In this document: positions 12,652 through 15,729 of the stretch, one piece after another
Layout of the letters: each line of letters opens with the position of its first letter
How positions within the stretch are numbered: the first letter of the stretch is position 1
Assembly: GCA_963650485.1 (NCBI GenBank)
Contig: CAVJLN010000059.1
Coordinates: forward strand, 1 to 15,729
Direction of reading: 5' to 3'
Length of the DNA stretch: 15,729 nucleotides
From: Suilimivivens sp963650485
Lineage (GTDB): Bacteria; Bacillota; Clostridia; Lachnospirales; Lachnospiraceae
The notes under the pieces: model-generated
Told to the model about the DNA's origin: nothing
What the model saw: the letters and a program-made list of their open reading frames with translations, nothing else
Databases searched by the model: none
Position numbers and translations under genes: made by a program

Positions 12652-13953
12652 ATGAAGATAAAGAAATTTGTAATTTCTATTTTATGCATATGCATGATCG
12701 GAAGCATTTTCGCTGGATGTGGGGTGTCAGATAATAATCAGACAGAAGTGACACAGGGATCGGAAGTAAACTCTGATGAAGTGGCTGATAATAAAACGAA
12801 ACTTACTTTTTGGGATTTTCATACAGGAAGTGAGTCCGAAGTTATTAAAGGAATGGTAGATGAGTATAATAGTGAACATGATGATATATATATTGATTAT
12901 AGCACTGTTAATCAATCAGATTATACCACCACGTTGGTTTCAACTGCTTATGCAAACGGGGAATGTCCAGATATTCTCTGGGTTGAGCCATCTACTTTTA
13001 AGAAGTTTTCCGAAGCAGGAATGTTGGCAGACTTAAGTGATTACTATACAGATGATTTAAAAAATGATTTACTGACTTCTTGTCTTAATGAAGCAACCGG
13101 GGAGGATGGTAAAATATATACGTTACCTTTCGAATGTGAAACATTAGGCTTGTTTTATGATGAAGTGGCATTGGATGAAGCAGGGATTGAACCTCCAACA
13201 ACATGGGAAGAACTAAAAACGGCTGCAGAAAAATTAACAAATGATGATCGATATGGAATTGTCCTTCCTGTAGAAAAGACACCGTATACTATGTTTAACT
13301 GGTGGCCGTTTATGTGGATGAATAATGCTGAGGTCTATGACACAGATGGAAAGGTTGTCGTAAATTCCAATGAGATGGTTGAAACGTTAGATTTTTGGGG
13401 GAGCTTTTATCAGAATGGTTATTGTCCAAGTTCTTTGCAGGATGGACCATGGAGTATTGACAATATAGCCAATGGAGTAGCTGCAATGCAAATAGGTGGT
13501 ACTTATATGATCAATGCTGCAGAAGAATATAATCAAAAAGGATATAAGATCAATGTGGTTCCACTGCCTTCACCAGATGGAGAAACATATATTACAGCAG
13601 CGGGCGGACAGATGATGGGAGTCTGCAGTCAGAGTGAAAATATTTCGGCAGCAGCAGATTTTGTATTCTGGTGTTTTGGAAGTGATGATATCACGAATGC
13701 AACTAAATGGTGTACGGAAGCTAAATTTGCTTATCCAGCTCGTCAATCCGTAATTGATGCCAACAGCGAGATTTATGGTGAGGGATTGAAGAAAGTGTTT
13801 ACAGATTTTTATTCAACGGCGACTCCTGAGCCTAAATACAGTTCGGAAGTAATGGAAGTTTTAGAAGATATGTTACAACAAGTTATGTTTGGTGATGCAG
13901 ATGGAAAAACTGCTGCAGAGAATGCACAGAAGAGAATAGAAGAAATTAAATAA
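12652..13953 (+). CDS. Sugar ABC transporter substrate-binding lipoprotein
   Basis: The 433-residue product has a basic tip, a hydrophobic signal and lipobox IFAGC with lipidated Cys23. A short Asn/Thr/Glu/Ser linker follows, then a family 1 extracellular solute-binding domain starting KLTFWDFHTG. Typical segments are GECPDILWVEPSTFKKFSEA, GMLADLSDYY, GKIYTLPFECETLGLFYDEV and AGIEPPTTWEELKTAAEKL. It is anchored outside the membrane and delivers an oligosaccharide to the two permeases downstream. The start at ATG 12652 follows AAGGAGGAG; an upstream in-frame ATG at 12580 would lie inside the GH172 gene and displace the signal peptide. The neighbouring GH172 enzyme suggests a fructofuranosyl- or arabinofuranosyl-containing ligand, which is inference. 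Confidence 0.95.
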   Translation: MKIKKFVISILCICMIGSIFAGCGVSDNNQTEVTQGSEVNSDEVADNKTKLTFWDFHTGSESEVIKGMVDEYNSEHDDIYIDYSTVNQSDYTTTLVSTAYANGECPDILWVEPSTFKKFSEAGMLADLSDYYTDDLKNDLLTSCLNEATGEDGKIYTLPFECETLGLFYDEVALDEAGIEPPTTWEELKTAAEKLTNDDRYGIVLPVEKTPYTMFNWWPFMWMNNAEVYDTDGKVVVNSNEMVETLDFWGSFYQNGYCPSSLQDGPWSIDNIANGVAAMQIGGTYMINAAEEYNQKGYKINVVPLPSPDGETYITAAGGQMMGVCSQSENISAAADFVFWCFGSDDITNATKWCTEAKFAYPARQSVIDANSEIYGEGLKKVFTDFYSTATPEPKYSSEVMEVLEDMLQQVMFGDADGKTAAENAQKRIEEIK

Positions 13954-13972
13954 TATAAAAGTTTTGGGGTGA

Positions 13973-14866
13973 ATGATGATGCAGAAAGGTAGATTAAACA
14001 AAATTAAGCGAACACTGGTTACATATTCTTTTATTATGCCAGATTTTTTAGGCTTACTCATATTCATTGTTATTCCTATTGGTTATTCTCTTTATATGAG
14101 TATGTTTAACTGGAATTTTGCAAATATAAAAGAGTTTATTGGGATAGTGAATTATGTGACTTTAATTCAGGACTCAGCATGGTGGAAATCGTTATTGCGA
14201 ACATTGGAATTGACTTTGCTTTATGTCCCTTCGTTGTTTGTTTTCGCATTAATCTTTGCTGTTTTAAACAGTTATATTCATAATAAAAGAACTGCAGGTT
14301 TTATTAAAACTGCCTTTCTGCTGCCATATTCTATCACATCAGTTATAGCCAGTTGCCTTTGGATGTTTTTATATATGGACAGGACAGGCTATATAAATGT
14401 TTTCTTAAAAAATATTGGTTTACATAACCAGAAATTTTTAGGATCAACATCACAGGCAATGGGATGTATTGTAATCGTATTAATTTGGATTAATTTAGGA
14501 TATAACATAATTTTGTTTTTGTCTGCTATCAAGGATATACCGGAAAGCTATTATGAAGCTGCAACTTTGGATGGGGCAAATCAACTTCAGATTTTTACTA
14601 AAATAACATTTCCATTGTTAAGGCCAACCAGTGTTTTTGTCTTGATCACATCAACTATAGCATCTTTTCAATGCCTGGACTTAATTATGGTTATGACCAA
14701 GGGAGGACCGGCTGATGCAACAGAGGTTGCCAGTATTTATATATATACCCAGTCATTTGAAATGATGAAAGCAGGATATGGAGCCGCACTTTCTGTAGTC
14801 ATGTTTCTGATTATGTCAGTTCTCGCTGTTTTAATGTTAAAAATGAATGGTAAGGAGAACTATTAA
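13973..14866 (+). CDS. Sugar ABC transporter permease (UgpA/MalF-like)
   Basis: A 297-residue integral membrane protein with about six transmembrane segments (near 17-40, 78-100, 112-134, 163-184, 220-240 and 270-289). The cytoplasmic EAA loop that docks on the ATPase is at 195-218 (EAATLDGANQLQIFTKITFP). It forms the heterodimeric channel with the next gene. Three consecutive ATG codons (13973, 13976, 13979) follow the GGGGTG ribosome binding site; spacing favours the second or third, so the N-terminus may be one or two residues shorter. The gap to the binding protein is 19 bases. No ATPase gene is present so far; related systems use a shared MsmX-type ATPase encoded elsewhere. Confidence 0.95.
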   Translation: MMMQKGRLNKIKRTLVTYSFIMPDFLGLLIFIVIPIGYSLYMSMFNWNFANIKEFIGIVNYVTLIQDSAWWKSLLRTLELTLLYVPSLFVFALIFAVLNSYIHNKRTAGFIKTAFLLPYSITSVIASCLWMFLYMDRTGYINVFLKNIGLHNQKFLGSTSQAMGCIVIVLIWINLGYNIILFLSAIKDIPESYYEAATLDGANQLQIFTKITFPLLRPTSVFVLITSTIASFQCLDLIMVMTKGGPADATEVASIYIYTQSFEMMKAGYGAALSVVMFLIMSVLAVLMLKMNGKENY

Positions 14867-15673
14867 ATGAATAAAGGAAAAAATATAATTTTAACTGTTT
14901 TACTATGCACCATGGGAATTCTGATGTTGTTCCCTATTTATATCCTGTTCATGGTTAGCTTTAGAGATGAAACTACGGTTTTTTCCTCATCACTGGTTAC
15001 CCTGAATCCAACGTTTAACAGCATTAGTAAATCCATAAACTCGGATTTCCTGTGCGCAATCAGCAATTCTTTTCTCATAGCAGTCGGTGTTACGGTTATT
15101 GCATTAATATTACATGCTATGTGTGGATATGCTTTTGCAAGAATGGAATTCAAAGGGAAAAAAGCTATGTTTATATTAGTTATAAGTACGATGATGATTC
15201 CGGTTTCCTCAATATTAGTACCTTTGTTTATGATCTGTAAATTACTTGGAATTACGAATTCGTATGCAGGAATTTTGCTTCCAGCTTTGTTTAATGCCTA
15301 TGGAATCTTTTTATTTCATCAATATTATTTGAGCTTTCCGGGCGAACTGGAAGAAGCATCTAAGTTGGATGGCTGTTCTACATATCGTATGTTTTTTACG
15401 ATTATTTTTCCAATGTCAAGACCTATTATTATACCGTTATGTATAGCTTTTTTTCTTGGAAACTGGAATAATTATCTGTGGCCACTGGTAGTAAATAAAA
15501 AGCCGGAATATCAGACAGTTATGGTTTACTTGGCTAATATGGTAGGAGGATACAATACCAAGTGGAATATTGTAATTGCAAGTGCAATGATTGCTTGTCT
15601 TCCTGTATTTTTAATATCACTTATTTTACAAAACCATTTGCAGGATAGCATAAAGATGTCTGGAATAAAGTAG
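14867..15673 (+). CDS. Sugar ABC transporter permease (UgpE/MalG-like)
   Basis: A 268-residue membrane protein of the second permease type, with about six transmembrane segments. The EAA loop is at 163-185 (EASKLDGCSTYRMFFTIIFP). It pairs with the preceding permease. Its ATG follows that gene's stop codon directly with no spacer, and the AAGGAG ribosome binding site lies inside the upstream gene's final codons, so translation is probably coupled to give equal amounts. Length and the typical 'NS...a.....l...ayA.aR' segment (67-92) agree with the family. Confidence 0.95.
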   Translation: MNKGKNIILTVLLCTMGILMLFPIYILFMVSFRDETTVFSSSLVTLNPTFNSISKSINSDFLCAISNSFLIAVGVTVIALILHAMCGYAFARMEFKGKKAMFILVISTMMIPVSSILVPLFMICKLLGITNSYAGILLPALFNAYGIFLFHQYYLSFPGELEEASKLDGCSTYRMFFTIIFPMSRPIIIPLCIAFFLGNWNNYLWPLVVNKKPEYQTVMVYLANMVGGYNTKWNIVIASAMIACLPVFLISLILQNHLQDSIKMSGIK

Positions 15674-15687
15674 GAGGAACATAACAA

Positions 15688-15729
15688 ATGAATATTTACA
15701 GTGGATTAGAAGAATTGTATATGAAGAGA
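15688..15729 (+). CDS. Start of a further gene of the sugar operon (3' end outside window)
   Basis: AGGAGG (15672-15677) overlaps the previous stop and is followed after ten bases by ATG with 14 open codons (MNIYSGLEELYMKR) to the window edge. Too short for a family assignment. By position it is likely another glycoside hydrolase or a component of the same uptake operon. Confidence 0.6.
   Translation, partial: MNIYSGLEELYMKR

Noticed and set aside
1..15729. CRISPR arrays, transposase genes, tRNA or rRNA genes, phage genes
   Set aside because: None seen on either strand: no regularly spaced repeats, no transposase or integrase motifs, no cloverleaf-like sequence with a CCA-type end.

Overview
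The window looks like a chromosomal segment from a gut-type anaerobic Firmicute, most likely a Lachnospiraceae member. This is inferred from AGGAGG-type ribosome binding sites, moderate to low GC, a 444-residue Gram-positive-type glutamine synthetase followed by an ANTAR protein, dapL-type lysine synthesis, and sugar ABC cassettes without their own ATPase. No species can be named from the sequence alone. The base composition is mosaic: both ends (about 1-780 and 11070-15729) are visibly AT-richer than the middle.

Layout. 3-770 is the C-terminal part of an extracellular sugar-binding protein cut by the window edge. It is followed by an unrecognised 290-residue lipoprotein (792-1664) and a strong terminator. 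1942-3608 holds a GH27 alpha-galactosidase-like enzyme with a small unknown partner. A 298-base non-coding stretch full of nested hairpins leads into a nitrogen operon: glnA (3907), a NitR-like ANTAR antiterminator with a degenerate receiver (5257) and dapL (5820-7034). A LysR regulator (7021-7908, minus) converges on dapL, overlaps its 3' end by 14 bases, and diverges from a tartrate operon: ttdA (8244), ttdB (9162) and an unclassified SGNH hydrolase (9813-11066). From 11140 a clear sigma-A promoter with a LacI-type operator drives a carbohydrate operon: a GH172 (DUF2961) enzyme, a sugar-binding lipoprotein, two permeases, and the first 14 codons of a further gene at the right edge.

How they fit together. 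Glutamine synthetase and DapL both use glutamate-linked nitrogen, and NitR-type proteins control glnA by antitermination elsewhere, so this block is probably co-regulated by nitrogen supply. The LysR-ttdAB arrangement resembles ttdR-ttdABT of enteric bacteria but has no transporter here and carries an extra hydrolase. The last operon imports a sugar and cleaves it in the cytoplasm.

The most striking observation is non-coding. A 144-base hairpin-rich segment (8093-8236) with 13-base terminal inverted repeats lies exactly between a strong Shine-Dalgarno and the ttdA start. Removing it with one copy of a flanking AA restores an ideal ribosome binding site spacing, which suggests a MITE-like insertion that may now act as an RNA regulator.
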